Source: Staphylococcus xylosus NJ (lineage in GTDB: Bacteria; Bacillota; Bacilli; Staphylococcales; Staphylococcaceae). Taken from it: a DNA stretch of 64,000 nucleotides. A program made the translations under genes and the position numbers. The notes under the pieces were generated by a model, which saw only the letters and a program-made list of their open reading frames with translations, did not search any database and had not been told where the DNA came from. Below are positions 8,700 through 16,829 of the stretch, in pieces; within the stretch, counting starts at the first letter, position 1, and the number at the start of each line of letters is the position of its first letter. Location: contig NZ_ANMR01000034.1 of NCBI RefSeq assembly GCF_000338275.1, forward strand, positions 124,001 to 188,000. The letters are read 5' to 3'.

Positions 8700-9437
8700 T
8701 TAGTGATATTTATTCAATTGGAATATTTCATCATCCACGATAACTTCAACATTAGCATGTTGTCGCAATATACTGGCAGGTAACGATTTGGATATATCTC
8801 CTTCTAAGAGTTGTTTGATTGCATATTGCTTATGTTCACCTAATGCCAACAAAATAATCCTCTTCGCTCGCATAATAGATGAAAGACCCATCGATATTGC
8901 TTGTTTAGGTACATTTTCAATTGTTTCAAAGTTTTTACTATTCGCCTTAATTGTTGAAGAGGTCAAATCCACTACGCTCGTCACGCTATCAAAAGATGTA
9001 TACGGCTCATTAAAACCAATATGCCCATTTTCACCAATTCCTAAAATTTGAATATCTGCAGGGCCTATATCACGTAAAAGTCGTTCGTAATCCCTAGATT
9101 CTTGTAAAACATCTTTTGCATTTCCCATTGGTAAATGTATATTATCCTTTTTCCATGAATCATTATGCTTAAATAAATGTTCATTCATATACACATGATA
9201 GCTCTGTTCATGATCTGGTGCTAAACCAACATACTCATCTAAATTAAACGTAACCACACGTGATAAATCAACTAGATTACTATTTAATAATTCTGATAGA
9301 TATTTATACACGCCTATCATTGTACTGCCTGTGGCCAAACCTAAAACCGTATTAGGTTTAGTCTTAAGTTGTTTTAACAGCTCAGTTGCTAAGTATTGAC
9401 TAGCTATAGTTTGATTCTTCAAATTTGTAACATTCAT
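8700..9437 (-). CDS. nagB: Glucosamine-6-phosphate deaminase NagB
   Basis: A 245-residue isomerase/deaminase converting glucosamine 6-phosphate to fructose 6-phosphate and ammonia in the cytosol. The family blocks are complete: LGLATGSTMIGVYKYL near the N-terminus, the catalytic FNLDEYVGL and GIGENGHIGFNEP. The length is that of the short Gram-positive NagB form without allosteric extension. The gene lies 59 bases behind a PTS EIICB gene on the same strand, so an amino-sugar uptake and degradation operon is likely. Regulation is probably by CcpA and an amino-sugar repressor that is not in this window. Confidence 0.93.
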   Translation of the reverse strand: MNVTNLKNQTIASQYLATELLKQLKTKPNTVLGLATGSTMIGVYKYLSELLNSNLVDLSRVVTFNLDEYVGLAPDHEQSYHVYMNEHLFKHNDSWKKDNIHLPMGNAKDVLQESRDYERLLRDIGPADIQILGIGENGHIGFNEPYTSFDSVTSVVDLTSSTIKANSKNFETIENVPKQAISMGLSSIMRAKRIILLALGEHKQYAIKQLLEGDISKSLPASILRQHANVEVIVDDEIFQLNKYH

Positions 9438-9496
9438 CTTTTCACCATATCTTTATTCAATATTTGATATCCTTTCCTATCTTTTTACATGTTGTA

Positions 9497-11035
9497 TTAC
9501 AATTTTCCATTCTCTAAAAGCGTCTCAACTTCATTTTTTATCGTAGTAACATGAGGGCCATATATAACTTGAACGCCATTCCCTTTTTGAATAACTCCTC
9601 TAGCTTGCGTGGCTGTTAGCAAAGATTTATCCACTTCTTCATCACTGTTTAACGTCACTCTTAAACGAGTAGCACAGCAATCAACTACATCTATATTTTC
9701 TTTACCACCAAGTGCTTGAATTATTGTCTTAGCACGATCCGTTGCTTTTACAGTTTCTGTCGTCACTTCATCTTCACGACCCGGCGTTTTGAAATTGAAC
9801 TTCGTTATCAAGAATCTAAAAATAATGTAATATATCATAAACCAGATTATACCAACCGGGATTATCCACAAGAAATTTGTTTTAGAATTTCCTTGAAGCA
9901 CACCAAATAATAAAAAGTCTATAAAACCTCCACTAAAAGTTTGGCCTACAGTTATATTAAAAATGTCTGCCATCATAAATGCTAGTCCATCTAAAAATGC
10001 ATGAATCACATATAATATAGGAGCAACAAATAAAAAACTAAATTCTAATGGTTCTGTAATACCTGTTAAAAACGATGTTAAAGCTGCAGAGAGCATCAAT
10101 CCTCCTACAACTTTTTTACGTTCTGGTTTAGCTGTATGGTAAATCGCTAAAGCTGCCCCACAAAGACCAAACATCATGGTAATAAATCTACCAGACATAT
10201 ATCGTGACACACCTGAAAAATATTTTGTAACGTCAGGATCCCCTAATTGTGCAAAGAAAATATTTTGTGTCCCTTGAACCATATGTCCTTTAACTTCTAA
10301 CGATCCTCCCAAAGCTGTTTGCCAAAATGGTAAGTAGAAAATATGATGCAATCCAAAAGGACCTAATAATCTCAAGATAAAGCCAAAGAAAAACGTACCA
10401 ATTATCCCTGTTTTGTCTACTAATCCACCGACACCAAAGATCCATCCTTGTACTGTTGGCCAAACGAAAAACATAATGACACCCAATACAATCGAAGCAA
10501 TTGCTGTAATAATCGGTACAAAACGTGATCCTCCAAAGAAGCCAAGGTAGTCAGGTAGCGATATTTTATGAAACTTATTGTGTAAAAGCGCTGTCATTAT
10601 ACCAGTGACGATTCCACCAAATACCCCTGTTTCTACAGTTTGAATTCCTAGTACCATACTTTGTCCTACTTCGGTTAAATTGTCTTTTGCTAATGTTCCA
10701 CTTATAGTTAACAAACCATTCATAGATGCATTCATGATTAAAAACCCAAGCATTGCTGCTAATCCAGCAGTTCCTTTATCACTCTTTGCCAACCCTATGG
10801 CTACACCTACCGCAAATATAACTGGTAAGTTTTGAAAAACAATATTCCCAGCAGATGACATTAAAATAAAAATATTCTGTAATAAACTAATATCTAATAC
10901 TGGATAAGCTTTAATCGTATTCGGATTACTTAATGCACCACCGATGCCTAATAATAATCCTGCTGCCGGCAAAATTGCTATGGGTAACATAAATGATTTC
11001 CCAAATTGTTGTGCTCTTTCAAACAATTTACTCAT
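9497..11035 (-). CDS. PTS EIICB of the glucose/N-acetylglucosamine family, probably amino-sugar specific
   Basis: A 512-residue membrane permease. Residues about 1-400 form EIIC (FGKSFMLPIAILPAAGLLLG; LGPFGLHHIFYLPFWQTALG; LTGITEPLEFSFLFVAPILY). The C-terminal 80 residues form EIIB with the phosphorylated cysteine in DVVDCCATRLRVTL. No EIIA domain follows, so phosphate must come from a separate EIIA-Glc. The in-frame extension to 11089 is rejected because GGAGG precedes ATG 11035. The sugar is uncertain: the EIICB sequence alone allows glucose, glucosamine or N-acetylglucosamine, and the downstream nagB favours an amino sugar. A near-perfect cre and a palindrome lie in the 5' region. Confidence 0.82.
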   Translation of the reverse strand: MSKLFERAQQFGKSFMLPIAILPAAGLLLGIGGALSNPNTIKAYPVLDISLLQNIFILMSSAGNIVFQNLPVIFAVGVAIGLAKSDKGTAGLAAMLGFLIMNASMNGLLTISGTLAKDNLTEVGQSMVLGIQTVETGVFGGIVTGIMTALLHNKFHKISLPDYLGFFGGSRFVPIITAIASIVLGVIMFFVWPTVQGWIFGVGGLVDKTGIIGTFFFGFILRLLGPFGLHHIFYLPFWQTALGGSLEVKGHMVQGTQNIFFAQLGDPDVTKYFSGVSRYMSGRFITMMFGLCGAALAIYHTAKPERKKVVGGLMLSAALTSFLTGITEPLEFSFLFVAPILYVIHAFLDGLAFMMADIFNITVGQTFSGGFIDFLLFGVLQGNSKTNFLWIIPVGIIWFMIYYIIFRFLITKFNFKTPGREDEVTTETVKATDRAKTIIQALGGKENIDVVDCCATRLRVTLNSDEEVDKSLLTATQARGVIQKGNGVQVIYGPHVTTIKNEVETLLENGKL

Positions 11036-11104
11036 AATAGCTAACCTCCTAATTAACCTAAATATACAATCACAGAAAATAATAATCAATATTTATTTTC
11101 GTAT

Positions 11105-11119
11105 TGAAAATTATTTTCA
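11105..11119. promoter_or_regulatory. palindrome upstream of the EIICB gene
   Basis: TGAAAATTATTTTCA is a perfect 7-1-7 dyad, matching a Fur-type operator at 13 of 15 positions. It closely resembles the palindrome at 4801-4817. It sits about 70 bases before the start of the EIICB gene, where an operator would be expected. Confidence 0.35.
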
Positions 11120-11127
11120 TAAAGCGA

Positions 11128-11143
11128 TTTACTTCGTTTGCAA
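11128..11143 (-). promoter_or_regulatory. candidate cre site upstream of the EIICB gene
   Basis: On the minus strand TTGCAAACGAAGTAAA matches the cre consensus at 15 of 16 positions. It lies about 100 bases before the coding start, in the expected promoter zone of the amino-sugar operon. Confidence 0.4.
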
Positions 11144-11162
11144 TAAACATATAAATCCATAC

Positions 11163-11199
11163 AAAAAAAGAGGCCGACATTTATAAATGTCTTAGCCTC
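11163..11199 (-). terminator. terminator of argF
   Basis: On the minus strand GAGGC...GCCTC with an inner ACATTTATAAATGT stem (11170-11199) is followed by seven T residues (11169-11163). It lies about 150 bases after argF, in a gap without other features. Confidence 0.75.
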
Positions 11200-11345
11200 G
11201 GATAATATATTGGCAATGCCTAACAATATTAATATTGAAAGTCCGCTCTCATAATTTTCACAATAACAGTTGCTTTACTAGTACAAAGTGGACAGAAAAG
11301 TTAGTTTGAAAAATATTTTTGTCCTAACCTTTTTAAGATAATTAT

Positions 11346-12377
11346 TTAAAATATATCACCTAATGTAACTGCCATAATTGCTTTAATGGAATGTAATCTA
11401 TTTTCTGATTGATCAAAAATAACAGCATGCTTCCCTCTGAATATATCGTCTGCAATTTCCATTTCAGTTAGACCATATGTTTCATATATTTTTTGACCTA
11501 CTTCTGTGTTCACATCATGAAACGCTGGTAAACAATGTAACACTATAACATCTGGATTCATCGTATTCATTAGCATTGATTCATTTACTTGGTAAGGCAA
11601 TAATTGATTGATACGGGACTCTAACAATCCTTCATCTTCGCCCATAGAGAACCAAACATCTGTATAAATTGCATCAGTTTGATATATCGCTTGTTGAATA
11701 TCATCAGTAATTAAAATTTCACTTTGTGAATCATCAGCATATTTTTGAGCCAATATTTGAATATCTTTATTCGGTTGTAGAGATTCTGGTGCAGCAATAT
11801 GAACATTAACACCTAATATTGCACCAGTAATTAATAAATCATGTGCTACATTGTTTCTAGCATCGCCAACATAAGTTAATGTCTTTCCTTTTAAAGTGCC
11901 CCAGTTCTCTTTTAAAGTGAAGAAATCCGCAATCATTTGTGTTGGATGCCATTCGTTAGTTAAGCCATTCCACACTGGTACACCAGCGCTTGTTGCAAGT
12001 GATTCTACGTCTTTTTGGTGATGTCCTCTAAATTCAATACCATCATACATTCTACCTAATACTTTTGCAGTGTCTTCTGCAGACTCTTTAACTCCTAAGT
12101 GAATATCTCCTTGTCCAAAATATTCAGGGTAGGCACCTAAATCATAGGCAGCAACACTGAAAGCTGAACGAGTTCTTGTAGATGGTTTTTCAAATAGAAA
12201 TGCTAAATTTTTACCTTTTAAATAAGGATGCGGGACATTATGCTTTTTCTTTTCTTTTAATTCACCGGTAAAATCAATTAAAGTGTTCAACTCATCAGCA
12301 GAAAAATCGCATGTTTTCAAAAAATGTTTACCTTTAAATGTCTGTAACTTGTTTAGTGCTGTTGTGTACGCCCCAAT
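11346..12377 (-). CDS. argF: Ornithine carbamoyltransferase
   Basis: The enzyme joins ornithine and carbamoyl phosphate to citrulline in arginine synthesis. Clear blocks are the carbamoyl-phosphate loop FEKPSTRTRSAF, GVPVWNGLTNEWHPTQM, and the ornithine site with LHCLPAFHD. The start is odd. The first usual in-frame start is TTG 12320, which would remove the conserved GKHFLK strand; coding similarity clearly continues upstream (LQTFKGKHFLKTCDFS). A promoter at 12413-12441 and GGAG at 12388-12385 place the start near 12380. There an ATT (12377) lies in frame and an ATG (12382) lies out of frame by one missing base. I list the ATT version (343 residues). A single missing G in the run 12371-12374 would join the ATG to the frame. 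It stands apart from the other arg genes. Confidence 0.8.
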   Translation of the reverse strand: MGAYTTALNKLQTFKGKHFLKTCDFSADELNTLIDFTGELKEKKKHNVPHPYLKGKNLAFLFEKPSTRTRSAFSVAAYDLGAYPEYFGQGDIHLGVKESAEDTAKVLGRMYDGIEFRGHHQKDVESLATSAGVPVWNGLTNEWHPTQMIADFFTLKENWGTLKGKTLTYVGDARNNVAHDLLITGAILGVNVHIAAPESLQPNKDIQILAQKYADDSQSEILITDDIQQAIYQTDAIYTDVWFSMGEDEGLLESRINQLLPYQVNESMLMNTMNPDVIVLHCLPAFHDVNTEVGQKIYETYGLTEMEIADDIFRGKHAVIFDQSENRLHSIKAIMAVTLGDIF

Positions 12378-12412
12378 TCCATCACTCCAATATTTTTATA
12401 AGATTTATATAC

Positions 12413-12441
12413 ATAATAACTGTAATATTAAATAAAATCAA
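12413..12441 (-). promoter_or_regulatory. argF promoter
   Basis: On the minus strand TTGATT (12441-12436) and TATTAT (12418-12413) are exactly 17 bases apart. Transcription would begin near 12406, only about 25-30 bases before the ATG/ATT candidates, which argues against the distant TTG start at 12320. I see no clear ARG box here. Confidence 0.55.
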
Positions 12442-12607
12442 GTATAAATATACCTTTTAATGTATATTATTGAATTATCTCACAATTATTTTATCTTAAG
12501 AAACTCTATTTTTGATTATTTCTACGCATAAGCGTAATTTTATGTCACTTAAGTAATTAAAATATCTGACAATAAACACTTATGAAGTTAAAAGTTTTAT
12601 TTATGCG

Positions 12608-12637
12608 TTACAAAACATTAATTAGCTTTTTTATAGT
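12608..12637 (+). promoter_or_regulatory. promoter of the small peptide gene
   Basis: TTACAA (12608-12613) and TATAGT (12632-12637) are 18 bases apart. They lie about 25 bases upstream of a strong GGAGGTG ribosome site. Confidence 0.45.
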
Positions 12638-12679
12638 ATCTTTATGTTGTAATAAGTTAATCAATGGAGGTGAATTGTA

Positions 12680-12754
12680 ATGTTTAAAGAAATCTTAGCT
12701 CTTATAAAACAAATCGCTGCTCATTTTGTTTCTGGCGGTTTTCAAGAAAAATAA
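12680..12754 (+). CDS. 24-residue amphipathic peptide, phenol-soluble-modulin-like
   Basis: A small reading frame with a strong ribosome site (GGAGGTG, eight bases before ATG), its own promoter and a strong terminator at 12846-12887, so it looks like a real single-gene unit. The peptide starts MFKEILALIKQIAAHF and ends VSGGFQEK. Positions 2, 5, 6, 9, 12, 13 and 16 are hydrophobic (F, I, L, I, I, A, F), while 3, 4, 10, 11 and 15 are charged or polar, as in an amphipathic helix. It has no signal peptide. Size, helix pattern and the basic tail resemble alpha-type phenol-soluble modulins, but the sequence is not one I recognise. A type I toxin peptide is an alternative. No antisense RNA is evident. 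Confidence 0.6.
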   Translation: MFKEILALIKQIAAHFVSGGFQEK

Positions 12755-12845
12755 ACAAGTACATTATTGTTCCACTTCAAAAACCTCATAATTACTTTAA
12801 ATTAAAAAAATGAATATAGTAACCAGTCATTAAGCGTCGATTTAT

Positions 12846-12887
12846 AAAAAGCCTATTAGCTATCCCACCATAGCTAATAGGCTTTTT
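12846..12887 (+). terminator. terminator of the small peptide gene
   Basis: AAAAAGCCTATTAGCTA and TAGCTAATAGGCTTTTT form a perfect 17-bp stem with a short loop. It works in both directions and ends the small peptide transcript. The stretch 12755-12845 has no other visible gene. Confidence 0.9.
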
Positions 12888-12992
12888 ATTGTGTACTTAT
12901 TATCAAATTTTATAATTAGTTTTTGTATAACAATTTCATATTCATTCAAAGAATAGATATCAAATTTTATTTTCAATTTAAAACATACAAAA

Positions 12993-13050
12993 CAGGAAGT
13001 ATAATCAATTAATCATTTTAGTAAAAATTGATTTCTGTCCTACTTCCTGC
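12993..13050 (-). terminator. terminator of the csbX-like gene
   Basis: On the minus strand GCAGGAAGTA and TACTTCCTGT flank an AATCAATT-containing loop, followed by TTTG. It lies about 40 bases after the permease stop. Confidence 0.65.
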
Positions 13051-13087
13051 TTTAATCTATGTTCTTTATTCAATTGGTTATAATGTC

Positions 13088-14341
13088 TTAAAAAGCTTCC
13101 TTATTTTCACTTATACCTCTCTCTTCTGGTGTTTTTAAGAAGCGTGTCATAATAGCACTAGCTACATATAACCCAAATATTAAGTACATCATACCTTTTA
13201 CGCCAATACTATCGTAAAACAATGCAACTAACCCTGGTCCAGCAAAAACACATAATCCTGCACCTAAATTCAATATTGCCATTGCTGGGCCTTTGTCACC
13301 ATCATGAACAAGAGATGGCACAAGCGCCGATATTGGCACGAAACCTGCTAAACACATTCCCCATAAAAACCCTACAGTTCCTACGAGAAATACATTCCCT
13401 GTAAATATTTCAGGAATAAAATATAATCCTAAAGTGAATACAGCACAACCGACACCGCCGATATATGAAATGGTATTCTTCCATCCTATTTTGTCGCTCA
13501 AAGCCCCAAATATTATATTAAAAATAATATTTGCTATAAAAATAGTCCCCCAAATATTTAGCCATGTTGTTGTAGCTATACCTTTGGTTGATAAATATAT
13601 TGGAAGAAATAATGGAAATGCGTATTGAGCTGCCTGGTTTATAATTCTTACAATACAGGCTACTGCTACACGAGGTTCTCTTTTTAATATTGTAATACCA
13701 GCACCCATTTCTTTCAGATGTGTTTTAAAACCACCTTCTTTATGTTCAAGTTCAAATTGATCACGATTTACAAATACTGCTAAAAACGTTCCGATAAGTA
13801 CCCAAATGATAGCTGTCCATAAAGTAAAAAAATGTCCAAATAATTGAATTGTAATTGAAGAATAAAATGAACCAAGAACACTTAATCCTCCTGTGAATAC
13901 AAACCAAAACCATCCAACAGCTGCACCTAAACGTTTTTGTGGAGAACGATATGCAACCCAAACTAAAAATGAATAAGCAAATAAAGGATAACCAAAACCT
14001 CTAATTGCATATGATGGTATCATCATTTCATAGTTCATAGCTGGAATTGCTAAACCTACAAAAATAATATGTCCAATAATATATAACAATGTACCTAATA
14101 ACATTACTTTTCGTGGCCCAATCACTTCTACTAAAACACCAGAAAACCATGACCCTATGGCAATAGTTACACCATAACAAGTGGTTAATAATGCTGTTTG
14201 GTGTACGGATAAACCTTGGTCATGTAAATATGGACTAATCCACGCTAATTCTAGACCATCTCCCATCATAAATATAAGCACACCAATATAGCCCCATATT
14301 AACGTCGGTGGCATTCCCATTTTAGCTAATTTATCATTCAT
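13088..14341 (-). CDS. csbX: MFS polyol permease, RbtT/DalT/CsbX family
   Basis: A 417-residue major facilitator with about twelve membrane segments. It shows GDGLELAWISPYLHDQGLS near the N-terminus and EVIGPRKVML in loop 2-3, typical of the polyol permease group that includes ribitol, arabitol and Bacillus CsbX transporters. The C-terminal half carries GALSDKIGWKNTISY in the matching loop. No polyol dehydrogenase is adjacent, so the substrate is open. A cre-like site lies 107 bases upstream, so catabolite control is likely. The gene is transcribed away from lctP. Confidence 0.8.
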   Translation of the reverse strand: MNDKLAKMGMPPTLIWGYIGVLIFMMGDGLELAWISPYLHDQGLSVHQTALLTTCYGVTIAIGSWFSGVLVEVIGPRKVMLLGTLLYIIGHIIFVGLAIPAMNYEMMIPSYAIRGFGYPLFAYSFLVWVAYRSPQKRLGAAVGWFWFVFTGGLSVLGSFYSSITIQLFGHFFTLWTAIIWVLIGTFLAVFVNRDQFELEHKEGGFKTHLKEMGAGITILKREPRVAVACIVRIINQAAQYAFPLFLPIYLSTKGIATTTWLNIWGTIFIANIIFNIIFGALSDKIGWKNTISYIGGVGCAVFTLGLYFIPEIFTGNVFLVGTVGFLWGMCLAGFVPISALVPSLVHDGDKGPAMAILNLGAGLCVFAGPGLVALFYDSIGVKGMMYLIFGLYVASAIMTRFLKTPEERGISENKEAF

Positions 14342-14447
14342 CTATAACACCCCTGTTTGTAAAATATAATTTCTAATTATCCTTAATTTCAAGAATATTT
14401 TCCCCTAATGCTAAAGTTACTTTATCCATAAAGTGCTATTCATAAAA

Positions 14448-14463
14448 TAGAAAGCGCTTTCAG
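14448..14463. promoter_or_regulatory. cre-like site between csbX-like gene and lctP
   Basis: TAGAAAGCGCTTTCAG matches the cre consensus at 14 of 16 positions and contains the palindromic core GAAAGCGCTTTC. It could serve either of the two divergent transporter genes. The rest of the 409-base gap (14342-14750) is AT-rich and shows only a partial dyad, GTCATCATATGAC, near 14702-14714. Confidence 0.4.
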
Positions 14464-14750
14464 ATATTGTGGTTATTTTATTTCATTTTTTTATTTTATG
14501 CAAATTTATTTTCGTTTGTTTTCGTTATTTTAGGTTAATAGTAATGAAATGTTGAAATTCAAATTTTAAAAACATCATGCTGACCCATTCTTTCTTGTTT
14601 GAAAAGTGTATTTTTCCAAAAATATAATAGATTTTTAATGGAATTTTTTGTTTAACAATGATTGAATTTTTTTATGAATGCGATTACAATTAAGGAAATT
14701 TAGTCATCATATGACTTGATGATATCTATTTTATGGGAGATGTGATTTTT

Positions 14751-16340
14751 ATGATGCTTCTTGTTGCTTTTAGTGCAGTTATTGTTCCGTTTATTTTTTT
14801 AGTATTATTACGTATGTCTGCATTAAAAGGGATGACGATAAGTGCAATTATTATAACGTTATTAGGAATTTTTGTTTGGGGAATGAATGGCGATGTTATT
14901 ATTGCATCATTATTACAAGGTACGCACAAAACACTTACTATTCTTTATATTTTATTTGGCGCTCTCTTATTACTTAATACATTACGTCAAACTGGTGCAG
15001 TAACTCGTATTAATGAAGGGTTTAAAAAGATATCAGGTGATATGCGTGTCCAAGTTATCTTAGTCGCCTTTTTATTTGGTTCTTTAATTGAAGGTGCTTC
15101 TGGTTTTGGAACGCCTGCAATGGTAACTGCTCCACTAATGGTTGCGTTAGGCTTCCGTCCGATTATCGCAGTTGTAACTGCACTAGTTGCAGATAGCGTA
15201 GCCGTTTCATTTGGTGCTGTTGGTACACCTGTCCTTGTTGGACTTAGCACATTAAATGACGCAGATAGTTCTTTCTTTCAATCGACGGCAGAACGTATTA
15301 CAACTTTAGATTTATTGAGTGGTATTTTCATACCTATTATTTTAATTACTGCAATGGTGGTATTCTTCGGCAAAAATAATAAACTTAAATCGATTGTTGA
15401 AATGTTACCTTGGCTTGCTCTAATTGGTATTGTTTATGCAGGATCTGCTTTTGTGTATGCCTTTTTATTTGGCGCAGAATTTGTTGCTATTTTAGGTTCT
15501 TTAACTGGATTAATCATTGCTGTTATTATCGCTAGAAAGGGCTGGTTATTACCAAAAGAACAATGGACAGATGGTTTGAATCCTGATTATGAAGTTAGTA
15601 CAAAAGAACAACCAATGCCATTGTTAACTGCTTGGGCCCCTTATTTAATGGTTGTTGTCTTATTGTTACTCACAAGAACAATTCCCAGTATCAAACATTT
15701 CACAACGAATATATTGGATATTTCTTGGAATAACATTTTAAACTTTGAGTCAATCGCATCTGAATGGGAGATTTTATATTCACCAGGAACTATCCTTATA
15801 CTTTCAGCGATTTTTGCTGTTTTTATACAGCGTAAACCATTAAAAGATATAGGACATGCTAGTCTCGATTCATTAAATACCATCAAGACAACTGGCATTA
15901 CACTCATTGCTACTCTTGCAATGGTACATGTATTTATTAACTCTGGCATTAATACACATGATTTAATCAGTATGCCAGAATATATAGCTAAAGATATGGC
16001 ACACTACTTAGGACCTATTTGGTTATTTGTCGCTCCATTTTTAGGCGCATTAGGTTCGTTTATAACAGGAAGTGCAACTGTTTCTACATTGACATTCTCA
16101 CCTATTCAATTAAATATTGCTCAAACAATCGGTGCCGAACCATTCACTGTATTAGCAGCTCAAATTATCGGAGCAGCAGCTGGAAATATGATATGTGTAC
16201 ACAATGTTGTAGCAGTTTGTGCTGTTGTTGATATGCCTGGCAAAGAAGGAAGTGTTATTAGAAAAACACTCGGACCTGCGTTACTATATTGTCTACTTGT
16301 AGGTATAAGCGGTTTCCTATTTACGTGGCTATTCTTTTAG
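14751..16340 (+). CDS. lctP: L-lactate permease
   Basis: A 529-residue membrane protein of the LctP family, with about 13 hydrophobic segments. The diagnostic region FLFGSLIEGASGFGTPAMV and the later TLATMVH-like and SGIN segments place it with lactate/proton symporters. An in-frame ATG at 14733 has no ribosome site and itself lies in GGGAGATGTG. That sequence better serves ATG 14751, which I chose. It is the only gene on its transcript, ended by a terminator at 16471-16507. The adjacent cre-like site suggests glucose repression of lactate uptake. Confidence 0.87.
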   Translation: MMLLVAFSAVIVPFIFLVLLRMSALKGMTISAIIITLLGIFVWGMNGDVIIASLLQGTHKTLTILYILFGALLLLNTLRQTGAVTRINEGFKKISGDMRVQVILVAFLFGSLIEGASGFGTPAMVTAPLMVALGFRPIIAVVTALVADSVAVSFGAVGTPVLVGLSTLNDADSSFFQSTAERITTLDLLSGIFIPIILITAMVVFFGKNNKLKSIVEMLPWLALIGIVYAGSAFVYAFLFGAEFVAILGSLTGLIIAVIIARKGWLLPKEQWTDGLNPDYEVSTKEQPMPLLTAWAPYLMVVVLLLLTRTIPSIKHFTTNILDISWNNILNFESIASEWEILYSPGTILILSAIFAVFIQRKPLKDIGHASLDSLNTIKTTGITLIATLAMVHVFINSGINTHDLISMPEYIAKDMAHYLGPIWLFVAPFLGALGSFITGSATVSTLTFSPIQLNIAQTIGAEPFTVLAAQIIGAAAGNMICVHNVVAVCAVVDMPGKEGSVIRKTLGPALLYCLLVGISGFLFTWLFF

Positions 16341-16469
16341 CTAAAAAAACGCCTTGCCATTAAACAATAGCAACATGTCTTAAAAATTAAATTTAGAATT
16401 GGACTTATCAATCAATAATTTAAAACTAAATTTCAGTTTAAGTGTAATCCATACGCTATAAAATACATT

Positions 16470-16508
16470 AAAGTCCCACTAGCTCAATCAAAAGAGAAGT
16501 GGGACTTT
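16470..16508 (+). terminator. terminator of lctP
   Basis: AAGTCCCACT (16471-16480) pairs with AGTGGGACTT (16498-16507) and is followed by TTTG. It works on both strands. Confidence 0.85.
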
Positions 16509-16584
16509 TTGTTATCTTAAATTATTTAATTGTCATCCTTTAAATACTTAAATGCTAATAAAGTTTAATAGAGAAATTATAACG

Positions 16585-16696
16585 GTTTCTGGTAAAAGGA
16601 CTCCCTTGAGATCAATTAAAAAATGATTAGGCTTACAAACCTTAAAGGTAAAGTATCATCAGCATAATTAAAGGATGATGATATTTTACTAGAAAC
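16585..16696. other. structured non-coding segment, candidate small RNA
   Basis: A nested set of inverted repeats lies in a 320-base gap without genes. GTTTCTGGTAAAA (16585-16597) pairs with TTTTACTAGAAAC (16684-16696) with one wobble. Inside lie ATCAATTAAAAAATGAT, ACCTTAAAGGT and TATCATC...GATGATA hairpins. On the plus strand the closing arm is followed by TTTTTCTT, as in a terminator. A weak promoter (TTGTCA at 16530) lies upstream. I recognise no known riboswitch, T-box or other RNA family in it. The region 16700-16829 shows nothing further. Confidence 0.35.
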
Positions 16697-16829
16697 TTTT
16701 TCTTCAAATGGTTAAAATTTTTAGTTTGTGTTGTTATAAATCTTGTTAAACCTTTTTATTTTCCAAACAATCATTTCTTTGTTCAGACTAAAACATGAGA
16801 CTCTACTCTCTATTCTTAATAATAAACCT

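Noticed and set aside
11346..12320. argF starting at TTG 12320
   Set aside because: It would drop the conserved GKHFLK segment, lies about 85 bases after the predicted transcription start and has only a weak ribosome site.
16585..16696. T-box or SAM riboswitch at the structured segment
   Set aside because: It has no T-box AGGGTGG sequence or SAM-I core motif, and no gene lies downstream on either strand that it could control.
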